In this document: piece by piece, positions 47,086-57,004 of the stretch | How positions within the stretch are numbered: position 1 is the first letter of the stretch | How the letters are laid out: every line of letters begins with the position of its first letter | Assembly (NCBI GenBank): GCA_021234155.1 | Contig: JAJEKV010000781.1 | Coordinates: 28,009 to 92,008, forward strand | Source: Isoetes taiwanensis | Lineage: Eukaryota; Streptophyta; Lycopodiopsida; Isoetales; Isoetaceae | Direction of reading: 5' to 3' | Length of the DNA stretch: 64,000 bases | Program-made: the position numbers and the translations under genes | The notes under the pieces: model-generated | Seen by the model: the letters and a program-made list of their open reading frames with translations, nothing else | Told to the model about the DNA's origin: nothing | Database searches by the model: none

Positions 47086-48280
47086 TTATTTATTTATTTA
47101 TTTATTTTTGAAGGCAAGATATTTTTAGTTTTATTAATAGTATGTAAAAAGTACATTTATTCAGGCTCCATAATAGCCAAATAGCCTAACGGTTGGAGCA
47201 CAAAGATTAACCCAAGTGTGGAGATAAGGGAAGGTAACCCTTACGACAATATACCCCAAGAAGTGATTTGATGCTGCCCTAAAGATGATACCCCTTCAAG
47301 CTCCTCCACAAAAATGCAAGCAAACCAGGGTAGAGTGATGGAAGCTTCATCCCTAGCGTTAACTCGACACAAAAGCTGCCTCCATCTCAGTACTACTAGG
47401 AGAATAAGAGCCCATTTCCAATTCCTTGTACTAAGAGCACTACTCTCACTATCTTCTTTCGATGTAAACACTCATGCCTGCCCCTTAGGGGGTGGTCCAC
47501 AAGCCAATCTACTCTCCTGATCACTTGCCTGGGTTCCATCTCCAATTGCTCACTATCTAGAGATGGCCTCAAGCCCCTGCAGAGCTAAAGACCTTCAACT
47601 AGAAATCAGCTATAAGAACAAGTGGTCCTCCCGTACCAATGCCTTCTGAATCACTTCCTGAACTAGACTGCTATCAGGATAATCTCCTCTTAAAATCACA
47701 CCTCCTTCCAGCTGGGATGGAAGAGGGCAACATACAAGACTTAGTCTCGTTTCCAAACAACAGCTGCTACACAATTCAACCAGTCATTGCCAAACCTGAG
47801 CAAAGGAAGCGCAGTCCCACATACCCACAACCCACTACAACAGCACAGTCCTGAACGTTTCAGGCTAAGGCATACCAATCTTGAAAAGTCTTCTTTATAC
47901 ACCTTTAAGCTGCCTCCGGAAGATTTCATACATAAAAACTGCTCAAGAACCAGTATGCTACATATTCCAAGCTTTCACAACTATTGGGCAAGCACAACAA
48001 AAAAAGTACCTAAGCTGCCGGCTAAATAAAACTCAGGCATTTTTCTCACTATGCCAACTTGTTAGCAGAATAGAATGCAATACCCCAAGCTGTAACTAGT
48101 GCAGTAGCAGACTTGAGATGAAAGTCCCGTCCCATTTTCTCTGTTCTTGCCCCAACCGATCCAACTGCAAAACCCCTGAGCTTTGAAAAGAGATTAAGTT
48201 TTCCATGTTAAAAGAATGGAGAACTGCTCTCAACCGGAACTCTATTCCCCATTTCTTAGACTGTGGCAAGGACACAAAAT
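47078..48280 (-). mobile_element. Probable decayed retroposon, 3' end at a (TTTA)n run
   Basis: A TTTA run (about 47078-47107) interrupts the LTR match. Read on the minus strand it would be a TAAA-rich tail after CTTGCCTTCAAAAATAAATA, as at the 3' end of many LINEs or SINEs. Upstream of it (47241-48305, minus) are overlapping short frames without a family signature. The left boundary is fixed by the LTR match; the right one is a guess. Confidence 0.4.
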
Positions 48281-48351
48281 GTACTTGCAGAAGTACACAA
48301 CTCATATGCTACTACCATCATAAGATTTTTGTCAGATGTTCTGTATCTATA
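48281..48351. repeat. Second copy of the 39698 repeat
   Basis: It shares GTACTTGCAGAAGTACACAA, CATATGCTAC and AAGATTTTTGTCAGAT with 39698-39770. It may mark the far end of the family-2 LTR region. Confidence 0.75.
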
Positions 48352-49590
48352 ATGTGGTCCCGATCAAGAATGTTATTTTTATTACATATGATTTCCTAAG
48401 GTGAGGGGAGGTATTCGTATGAAAAAACGTATTTTTGTGATGCTGGCATCTCAGATGCATTTTGTAAACCTAGCTGGCAGTAGTGTCTTGAGATCCGGAT
48501 GGGGTCGGGTTTGGAGGCAGCTGCAGGTGTCACCAACAGAGGAGAATGCTATTTCGGGGGAGATTATGTGTTGTATCAGGTACGTATCCGGTCGCATGAG
48601 GTGTTGCCAGCACAGGCGATCCGATATCAGAAGTAGCGTCAACAACGAATCCGGCCCTGCCGAACCTGCTAAAGGGATGCCCAACCTGCTAAATGGATGC
48701 CGAATCTGCTATGGCTGGATCCGAATCTGTCAAAGGAACGCTGGCCTTTAATCTATTTCTAGCCGAACTATTCTTGGATGCCTTTACCTATCTGATAGAC
48801 CTAGCTATTTGCTGTCTCAAAAGGGATTCCAAGTAAAAGGGACCGATTCGATCTAGAATATATATAACTGTTGCTTGCTTTACAGAATTACGCCTGACCC
48901 ATTCTCTCCTGTTTATTTCTGAAGCCTTGCACCCACGACCGTTTGGAATTTAGCCCAGCTTAGTTTTTAGTTGATGAATTCATGTGTAGAGTTGAATTAT
49001 TCAAGGAAACGATTTCTTGAAGAAGCCTGAGCCCGTTTGGGTGGTAATTTTTCTCCTGACGATTGGAGAGATCTTTGTGTCCTTCTATTTCCTAATTCTG
49101 TGATTTAATTGAGTCGTAACAATCTTCGATGGCTCCTATGCATGGGCCGAACGTGGAACACAGGTAAGGCATGGGCATTAGATATCTGAGGTTCGATTTC
49201 CCCAGGCTCTACTTATTGTTTTCCTACTCTACTGTATTGCATTGTTCTTTTCCTATTGTACTGTATTGCATTAAAAATACCCTTTTATGTAATGATCTTT
49301 GCCTTAATAATACCCTCTCATGGCCGGGTCAACAGGGGCGAGTTTGACTTGCAAAAGACTCAGTTTCTACGCTCTGGATTTAAGGGGAGGGAATATGCTC
49401 CCACATGTGCTGCAATCCAATGGCCAAAAAGCCATAATACAAGGTTTAGCCATAATACAAGGTTTAGCCATATCTTCGGCCTTTAAAACATACTTTTGTC
49501 CCTCGCCGCCTCTCTCGCTTGTCCAAAATCTGCCCCCTAACTCGGTCCGCGCTCGGCTAACGCTCAATAGGAATTGTGCCTCGGGTGGTG
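48352..49590. other. No recognised gene
   Basis: Open frames of 116 codons (48401-48751) and 172 codons (49320-49838) are present; the second overlaps the LINE fragment that follows and is in a different frame. Small direct repeats occur (CCATAATACAAGGTTTAG twice near 49,432-49,469). Confidence 0.4.
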
Positions 49591-49599
49591 GTCCGGAAC

Positions 49600-50480
49600 T
49601 GTCGGGTTTCCCATGGCGTAGGGGTGATAGCCTCAATTCAAGATCATTGTGGACATGGACCTCATCTTCCTCATGGAGACATGGGAACACCAAACCCAGT
49701 CACCGATCCGCCAGGTACCAGCATTTTTTTCGGTGTTCAATGGTTTGTACAGGGAGATGTGGGCACGGTGGGGTTGCCCGCTACTACCGGGTAGCCTTTG
49801 GCACATTTGGTTTCCCTCGTAAGACCAAGCGGACATAACCGCTACTTGTGGATCCGAGTGCACCACCCGGCGGAGATCCTCTCTTCTTACCGCTTGCTAC
49901 TTTCCCCATGCAGAGAGTACCTTCTATCACGGCCACACGGAGGTGGACAGGATGGACCCATATGTCGATCTATATGATGACATCTGGCAGCACAATGGAT
50001 GGGCAGAGTTATGCTCCTTGTAGACTTCAACGCGCCGGATAGGGGTGGGAGCGGGCCATGCGGCTGGACCCTAGCGGATGGCGTCCGCGATTCTGCCCCC
50101 CGCAATGCGGTTTGCACGGCGCTCGGATGAGCGGTCAGGTCACCGCTTTGTGGACAATTGTTCTGATGTGCGGTATCTTTGACCTGCTCATATGCAATGG
50201 CCTACCACAATGGCCCTCTTCCCACGGGTACACTTGCGTAATTGGACAATCACGGGCGGCCGGAACTAGTGTCGTGGACTATGTCATAGTGGCTGCACGG
50301 GATGTACACCTTGTCAGCCATTTTCATGTCGGCATGGACGGTCGGGGACGAGGAGGCCGACTCGGATCACCTCCTACTCTATGTGAAGTGGCCGGCGCTA
50401 CCGCTATGCCCCCCGAGCGCATACCTTGCCGACCTGGTTGCGCTTTGGATTATAGCAGCGGAGGGTTACGCCGACATGCT
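49600..50480 (+). pseudogene. LINE endonuclease domain fragment
   Basis: Reading across frames gives MWRVHH-like and HPAEILSSYRLLL, DPYVDLYDDIWQHNGW, then DFNAPD (about 50,023-50,040; the GDFN box), DLLICNGLPQWPSSHGYTCV, GTSVVDYVIVA (about 50,261-50,293) and SDHLLLYVKWP. This order fits the exonuclease-endonuclease-phosphatase domain of a non-LTR retrotransposon ORF2, which nicks target DNA. At least three frames are needed, so it is decayed. No reverse transcriptase follows. The segment is markedly GC-richer than its surroundings. Confidence 0.72.
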
Positions 50481-50489
50481 CACGTAAGC

Positions 50490-51190
50490 CCTCTCGACAG
50501 GTTCCGCAGGCCCACATCTTTGGAGCAACAAACCGACTAGCTGGTTGAGCTCCTCGAGAGCAAAGACAGATGCTTTGGGAGACCTCCCCACGCCGAGGAG
50601 ATCGAGACCGCAACCTTTCCCTGCGTAATAGATGGTTCGATCTTTGAGTGTAAGGAACGCATAAACGCCGACTCTCTGCCCTTCATCGCATCGGGACCGG
50701 GAGCTCGTTAAAGAAGCCTTGTACCCTGTTTGGTCAATCAAAACAGTTACTTGATTGTTTCGAGTTATATTAGTGATTTGCTTCAAAGGTGCAAGTGTTT
50801 TCATGCATGTTGAGTTGATACTAATATAAATACAATGATACGTCCAACCTAAAATTGCTTTATGGATTTAAAACTGGTGAAAGCATGTTGAGTTTTCTAT
50901 GCCTAAGTGCTTGCTAAATTCATGCATCCTTGTATTCTAGAGTGTGGTGCTGGAGAGAGACGACAAACAAGCTCACATTCTAGAATACCAACTTTTCATG
51001 GAGTGCCCGAGAAAGAGGTTGTTGAAATGGAAGCTATGTTGGACACATTATCATCACTAGAGAAACATTATCATCGCCGTGCCCCATTGTGATATGTTTT
51101 GTGAAAAACTCTTCTACAAATATGTGTGATATTATGTAACTTTTGAAACCTTACACAAATAGAAGTACAAATTGCATTTTTGTACATTCC
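50490..51190. other. No recognised gene
   Basis: GC-rich to about 50,700, probably the tail of the LINE fragment, then AT-rich. A frame of 61 codons at 50907-51092 is not recognisable. Confidence 0.4.
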
Positions 51191-51194
51191 TTAT

Positions 51195-51645
51195 TGCATT
51201 TGGAATGGAATATCCTTAATGCCTTGAATGAAAGGAATATTCCTTATTACATTGAAAGGAATATTCCTTAATGCCTTGACAGGAATATTCCTTAACACCT
51301 TGAAAGGAATATTCCTCAATGCCTCGAAGGGAATATTCCTTATCGAATTTTAAGGAATATTCCTTAATGCCTTGACAGGAATATTCCTTAACGCCTTGAA
51401 ATGAATATTCCTTATTGCATTCAAAGGAATATTCCTTAATGCCTCAAAAGGAATATTCCCTGATGCCTTGAAAGGAACATTCCTTATTGAATTCAAAGGA
51501 ATATTCCTTAATGCCTCGAAAAGAATATTCCCTGATGCCTTGAAAGAAATATTCCTTGATGCTTTGAGAGGGAATATTCCGTAATGAGATCAATGTTCTT
51601 TAATGCCTTGAAAGGAATATTCTTTAATGCCTTGAAAGGAACTCT
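51195..51645. repeat. Tandem array of palindromic GGAATATTCC units
   Basis: About sixteen units of 24-27 bases, TTGAAAGGAATATTCCTTAATGCC or close variants. The 14-base core AAGGAATATTCCTT is a perfect palindrome in most copies. Variants include GAACATTCC and GAATATTCT. No spacers of equal length and unique sequence exist, so it is not a CRISPR. Confidence 0.95.
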
Positions 51646-52078
51646 GAACTCTGGAATTCCTTGATCACTCACCAAATTTTCCCTGATAACCTCTTCTTGT
51701 CAGAATATACTTTCGTCCCCAGGACTGTGGAATTTGAAGTGGAAATCACTAATTCTTGGCTGGAAGAATTTGTGGGTTCGAGTGCATTTGATCCATGAGG
51801 AATCTTTAGAGTAAATTGTGATTGGTTGGATCATAAGATTTTTGTTGAAATCTATTCTCAGCAAGATCTTGCTCAATTCGGTGGGATTTCCCCTTAAAAT
51901 TCTCTGAATTGAATGTTCCTCTCCTTGCAATTGATCAGTCCAATGGGAATGGCAATCCGATCTCTCTTGGTTAATTTCGGTTCTAACTAAAGGTATTTTT
52001 CCCCTGTTCTCATTTTTCCCCTTTCTGTTGTTCAATTTTTTGCATGTACTTTTGTTGGTTCACCCTGAACTTTCTGCA

Positions 52079-52570
52079 ATGGTCTCTAATTGTCCGAAAA
52101 ACCCTAAACATTTGGCATTCCTTCACGCATTCGCCAATCTTCCGGCTCCGGAACGATCCTCTATCCTCCAAAATTTGCTGTCCTTTCAAGAAAATCCTGC
52201 AGACACCATTCTCTTTGGAAATTTTGATAATCTGCTTCCCTCGTCTTTTGATATGGACCCCATTACTCATGAAGTGCCCTTCTGGGATAACCTTTCTGCA
52301 GATCCTGACTATAGAGGCATTCATCATCCTCTTAATCCGGCCATTCGGATTCCTTTTCCTTACGGAATTGCAAGAAATCACCTGGAAATTCGATCGGATG
52401 TGGAGCTGGATGAGAGACTAAAGAGAACCAGGATACCTCACCTCCAGGAACAGAAAATGGGCATCTACAATGGTATTTCCTTGAATCTTCCAGTTGTTCA
52501 TTCTAAAATTGATGCTCTCTCTCATTCTGCTGTTATCATAAAAGTTCAGAAATGTGGTATAAAAGCTTGA
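52079..52570 (+). CDS. Hypothetical protein, 163 residues
   Basis: The frame is open from 52028; the first likely ATG at 52079 (MVSNCPKNPKHLAFLHAF) gives 163 residues. The protein is acidic to neutral with repeated Pro and Leu, without signal peptide or known motif. A frame about 100 bases downstream (52674-53315) belongs to a sequence family also seen at 56,300-56,540, so the two may be parts of one unknown transposon-like gene. It may be a pseudogene. Confidence 0.35.
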   Translation: MVSNCPKNPKHLAFLHAFANLPAPERSSILQNLLSFQENPADTILFGNFDNLLPSSFDMDPITHEVPFWDNLSADPDYRGIHHPLNPAIRIPFPYGIARNHLEIRSDVELDERLKRTRIPHLQEQKMGIYNGISLNLPVVHSKIDALSHSAVIIKVQKCGIKA

Positions 52571-52673
52571 TAAATTGTGGGCCTTTTCTCAAAACCTCCT
52601 CAATAAAGGAATTTTAATTCAAGTCATCTCTTTACCGGTTTAAATGTAGTAGATTCTAACTTATTCCTTTCTG

Positions 52674-53315
52674 ATGATCCTAGAATATCTTAGCTTTCTG
52701 CGTGGAGAAGGAAGAAGCAAATTTGACAGCCTCTCTCCTTTCAGTAATCAAGTTCAAGATCAGGTTATGCAAAATGACATTGCGACATCTATGGAATCAC
52801 ATCTTATGAGATTTGGTCATAGAAGATATCAAAAAGAAAGTGAAGATCTATGGGCTGCTATTTTCTCGCGGAGAAGTTCGCAGGTCCGTTGCTCATATGG
52901 TTCTTTTTATCAGTCAACAACTTCATTCTTTCTCGAAACTACGAGTTGACAAGATATAGATCAATGTATTACAACCACAAGCTGCTTGCTGATCTCTATG
53001 GATCCTTGTTGATTCTCTTGGAGGACAAGGACAAATTCCGACTGTTTTACAGTAACAACTGGTCCCCTGACCATTATATCTTTGGATCAACTGATGCCTT
53101 CAACACTTACTATAACTCTGTCTTCTTTTCCGACACATGATCATCCACTGCTCATAGCCTTCCATCAAAGAAGCTTGTTTTTGCTCTTTTTTAATTCTGT
53201 TCTAGCTTACTTTTTTGGTGGATTATCCTGTTGGCAGGTTAACATTTTTGGCAGATGCTTCAAGAGATTTCTTCAGCATGGTGGACTTTTTCCACTATCT
53301 CTGCATTTAAAGTAA
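52674..53315 (+). pseudogene. Unknown repeated C-terminal domain, copy 1
   Basis: Frames 52674-52949 and 52850-53140 overlap and join by a shift near 52,870-52,900. The end reads MYYNHKLLADLYGSLLILLE, then a polar tail. The same pattern, YYHHRDLADAYGTLIILM, occurs at about 56,338-56,391 downstream of a LINE-like zf-RVT region. I do not recognise the domain. Its presence in two broken copies suggests a mobile-element protein. Confidence 0.45.
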
Positions 53316-53526
53316 AATACTCTGAACATATTTTCTTATTGGCTGCTGGTTACCATATTTTGTTAGTGTGCAGATCATAATTTCTGCACCTTGAAATTCC
53401 TTGTTGTCTTTAATGTTTGTTTTGGTATGCTATTTCAGTAAACATACTTTGCTTTGTACTAAATACCAAACATGTTTCTTACATCTGTACAGATTAGGCT
53501 AGAAAGTTCAGTTAACTAAAAGAACA

Positions 53527-53712
53527 GTGGAAACTAAGAGAACAGTTAAAGCACAAAAAATAGTCACAACAGTTGTAGAGAAGAGGAGGTCTGTCATTAA
53601 TCATCTGGTTTCAGGTAAGTACAAAGCATTCCTTAAAAAAGGGCATAGCCCTGAGGAAGCTTTACAAAAAATAGTCACAAGGACTATTGCAAAAAATAAA
53701 TCTAAAAACTAA
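53527..53712 (+). CDS. Small Lys-rich ORF, uncertain
   Basis: A frame of 61 codons opening with GTG (no ATG start) encodes a basic peptide with KAFLKKGHSPEEALQKIV. It contains an internal duplication (AAAAAATAGTCACAA twice). It could be an exon piece; evidence is weak. Confidence 0.2.
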   Translation: METKRTVKAQKIVTTVVEKRRSVINHLVSGKYKAFLKKGHSPEEALQKIVTRTIAKNKSKN

Positions 53713-54027
53713 AAAGGGCTGGCAGTAGGCTTGATCTTCAGGGGGCGCCATCCTCAGCTCTATATGAAGGTCGTCCTCCATGGCATACATCTTCATTTCT
53801 AGAAGACGCTCCTCATCAGAGTAAGCTCGATCAACCCATTCCAGAACCCGCATAGAACAAACAGCTTGTGCCTCGATAAGTTTCTCAACTTCTGGTGGAG
53901 TGAACTTGGCGACCACTGTAACCGGATGGCCTCCTGATGAAGACACAGATTCTGACCGAGCTGGCGACGAAGGAGCATGCACAATAGCTGGAGTACGCCT
54001 GCGAACTGTAACCTTGAACCTGGCCAT
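53662..54027 (-). CDS. Hypothetical protein, 121 residues
   Basis: Starting from the ATG at 54027 the frame reads MARFKVTVRRRTPAIVHAP, a Ser-rich stretch, then VVAKFTPPEVEKLIEAQAVC, MRVLEWVDRAYSDEERLLEM and ELRMAPPEDQAYCQ. The frame is open further upstream to 54186, but that extension crosses a 28-base duplication (GAGGAAGATGGACGGAATGA twice) and looks like leader. No known domain. It may be a short retroelement ORF or a host gene fragment. Confidence 0.35.
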   Translation of the reverse strand: MARFKVTVRRRTPAIVHAPSSPARSESVSSSGGHPVTVVAKFTPPEVEKLIEAQAVCSMRVLEWVDRAYSDEERLLEMKMYAMEDDLHIELRMAPPEDQAYCQPFLVFRFIFCNSPCDYFL

Positions 54028-54232
54028 TGAGCTTGATGTCGGGATAGGAAGATGGACGGAATGAAGCTGACCCGAGGAAGATGGACGGAATGAAGCTACA
54101 GGGCAGAATTCTGCAGAATTTTGGGCCTTTTGCATGAGTACGATTTTGGGAATGAGGCATAAGAGGAAAGGGATGTTTGCATGCATATGATTTCACACCT
54201 CGGGACCCGAGCCACCCACCTCAATATTTTTG

Positions 54233-54366
54233 CAAATGTAAAATGTATAGGTTGATCAATATATGAGACCATGCATATGAGACCCTAAATGTAAAATGTA
54301 TAGGTTGATGTTCAATATATGAGACCATGCATATGCAACCCTAAATGTAAAATGCATAGGTTGAAA
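54233..54366. repeat. Tandem repeat of about 55 bases, 2.4 copies
   Basis: AAATGTAAAATGTATAGGTT and CAATATATGAGACCATGCAT recur in order. Non-coding. Telomere-like phrases GGGTTTAGGGTTA (54755-54768) and TAGGGTTTAGG (54791-54801) follow 400 bases later, too short to be a telomere remnant of weight. Confidence 0.9.
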
Positions 54367-55136
54367 TATCCCACATGCTTATCTCTTAAAACAAAACAGT
54401 TATATATAAGGCAGGTGTCTCCAATTTTAGGTTGGATTGGGTCCTCGTGGTAAGAGCCCAACCCTTGCCACGAGGATCCATTCCTCTTGAAAAATGTTCC
54501 TTCACTCCACCCTCTTAAGTTCGAAACTGCTGCTTCAAATGCAATTCTAAGTTTTAACTTCATAAGCAACTGCAATTCTTACTGCAACTTGATAAGCATG
54601 TATATGTGGGGTATTATTAAGATTGACAAACGTATAAAAAGCAATTTCAATTGCAATACATGTATGAATATGCTACTTCAAATAGAATTCCAAGTTTTAC
54701 ATCATGGTGCTTACTGCAACTTCATAAGATTAACAAATGTATATCATGGGGCTCAGGGTTTAGGGTTAACAAATGTATAGAATGCATGATTAGGGTTTAG
54801 GTTTACATGATTAGTTGCTATCTCAGTTTAAGAAGAGTATAGCCCTTTCATTTGAGCTAGGCTTGTGGGGTATATGCTAGCAACAACCATTGGCCAATTG
54901 GGTCAGAAAAAGAGGATAGTGGGAAAGATTTTGAGAAAAGGATGTTGATGTATTTTGGCGAGAATGTCCAATCGGGTTAAGGAACAAATCATTGGCATGG
55001 TGCGAGCCATATCGAAAAGCAGAGGAGAAGGGAATAGAGCGGGGGATAAAATTCCTTATTTTACTGTGGTGACTGGTTGATTCGATGGCGGGAGGAGATC
55101 GAAGCGACTAGATAACAATCCATATCCCCAATTCAA

Positions 55137-56881
55137 ATGCAAACTCACCGCGCACCGATTCTTGAGGAGATCAATGCCGAGCAGGGAAACCAATTGAACA
55201 AAATCAAACAGAGAGGCAGTCACGAGTTCAGAGGTACTCCTATTCTTAAACATGCTTTTGTTCCAGATAGGCTTTGGAAGATTCTGTGGTCTGGAAGATT
55301 CTGTGGTTTACATGATTTCTTTCTATCTAATCTAACAATTGATGATGTTCTACGGATGCACAGAGGAGACTTAACAATGTTGGAAGCATGGATCGAGCTA
55401 TGGGAGTAGCAGCAAACAAGGAGGATGAGGAATCCCAATTATCTAAAGTAGAACTAGAAAGTATTCTCATTCAACTTAAACAGGAAGTTGTGCATGTTCA
55501 AGCAAACAACAAAGTGCGGAAAAGGGCTGAGGTATGGAGATTCAATAGCCTCAATTATTTTGCATGGTTAATTGCAAATAAGAGTGTGCCATGTTTGGAA
55601 ACCATCTCCAGGCACTCCAATCTTGCAACAAATCCAGTGAATCCTTACTGCCCACTGGGATGCAGCTATGTTGAATCTATGGAGCATATATTTGGCTGTG
55701 CAAAGCTCACTACGTTTTGGAGATGGTTTGAAGATACTTTTGATATAAATTGCCCTGCTACTCTGCTTGAATTTATGATGAATGATGATGCTCTTAAGAA
55801 TTCTTTATGCTACATTTCTTTATGGAATGTTTGGAAGCATAGAAACAGGTGTCAATATGGAGGAAAACCAATATCTATATTCTGGATTAAATCTCAAGTT
55901 ATAAATGACATTGAGATGGTTGCAACAAGTCAAATACACTTGCATAAAGATTGTGTGGATACTAAATGGCTAAATATAGGCCAATTCATGGGAGCTCATA
56001 GATTGTTTAAACTAAATTGTCATGATTCACTTATCGACACTTGTTGTCTTTCGATAGAGATTACATGGGAGCCTTGGCGAGACATTGGCACTTGGTGGAG
56101 CCGGAGAATCTGATTGTTGTTGTAGGGAGACTAGTACATGATATTCAATACACTCATGACATGTGGACAGGCACAGTTAGGGGCATCACATATATAGACA
56201 TAATTGATATCCCTGACGAGGAATTAGATTGGGCTATGGAATTTTGCAAAAGCACATACCTAATGCATGAAATATGGTGGTTCATGGAAAAAATGTGAGA
56301 AGAATGACAGATCAACGGTTTGAGTATTACAGGGGAATGCTATTACCATCATAGGGATTTGGCAGATGCATATGGCACTTTAATAATTTTGATGTCCACT
56401 ACCAATGCAGACAAGCTGATTACTGAGCTAAACTGGGGAAATCGCAGAACTCTTATACTTCAGCCTAACTTCCGAGCTCGCTATGAATTCCTAAACTCCT
56501 ACCACTTTCACACAAATCATCCCACTCTCCCAAATCATTGACTTGCACCTCTCCCTTTTTGGCTTGAAACAGATCTGCATATAACTTTTACATCTTATTA
56601 ACATCTACATTTTTCCTGCAGGAATTGATCTGATATGTGTGTTCACTTATGCTGTTTCTACACTTAGCTGCAGCACAACACATACCCCAGCTACTTATAT
56701 AGTTGACTATTGTTTTTGTTATCATAAAACATTGCTATGTGCTTACAGCAACACCTACTTTATTTGTGTTTATTTGCATGCTTTATCATGAGTAGCCTAT
56801 TTATAAAGGCTCACTCACTATGTTGTACCTTTTTCTATAATTAATGAAAAAAACCCCATTCACTAAAAAAAAAAAAAAAAA
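55137..56881 (+). mobile_element. LINE-like remnant with poly(A) tail
   Basis: The frame 55388-56113 has WRFNSLNYFAWLIANKSVP, NPYCPLGCSYVESMEHIFGC and CYISLWNVWKHRNRCQYGG, matching the zf-RVT region at the end of plant LINE ORF2 (Cys/His pattern CPLGC...HIFGC). A preceding frame (55137-55409) may be its upstream part, shifted. Downstream frames 56041-56298 and 56320-56541 include the unknown domain YYHHRDLADAYGTLIILM. The sequence ends with AATTAATGAAAAAAACCCC and a run of about 19 A (to 56881), a retroposon tail. No reverse transcriptase core is present, so it is 5'-truncated and decayed. Confidence 0.65.
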
Positions 56882-57004
56882 ATGAGAAATGAAATGTTTA
56901 ATTAATGTCTATGAGACCATCAGGTCTAGAAGACACACACTTGAATATAATACTATCACTACCTGTTATCCTCGTATGCGCTCTCTGAAAGAGCAACATC
57001 GAGC

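Noticed and set aside
51195-51645. CRISPR-like array
   Set aside because: Units are contiguous and degenerate with no unique spacers, and the DNA is eukaryotic.
54755-54801. Interstitial telomere
   Set aside because: Only two partial TTTAGGG units each; too short.
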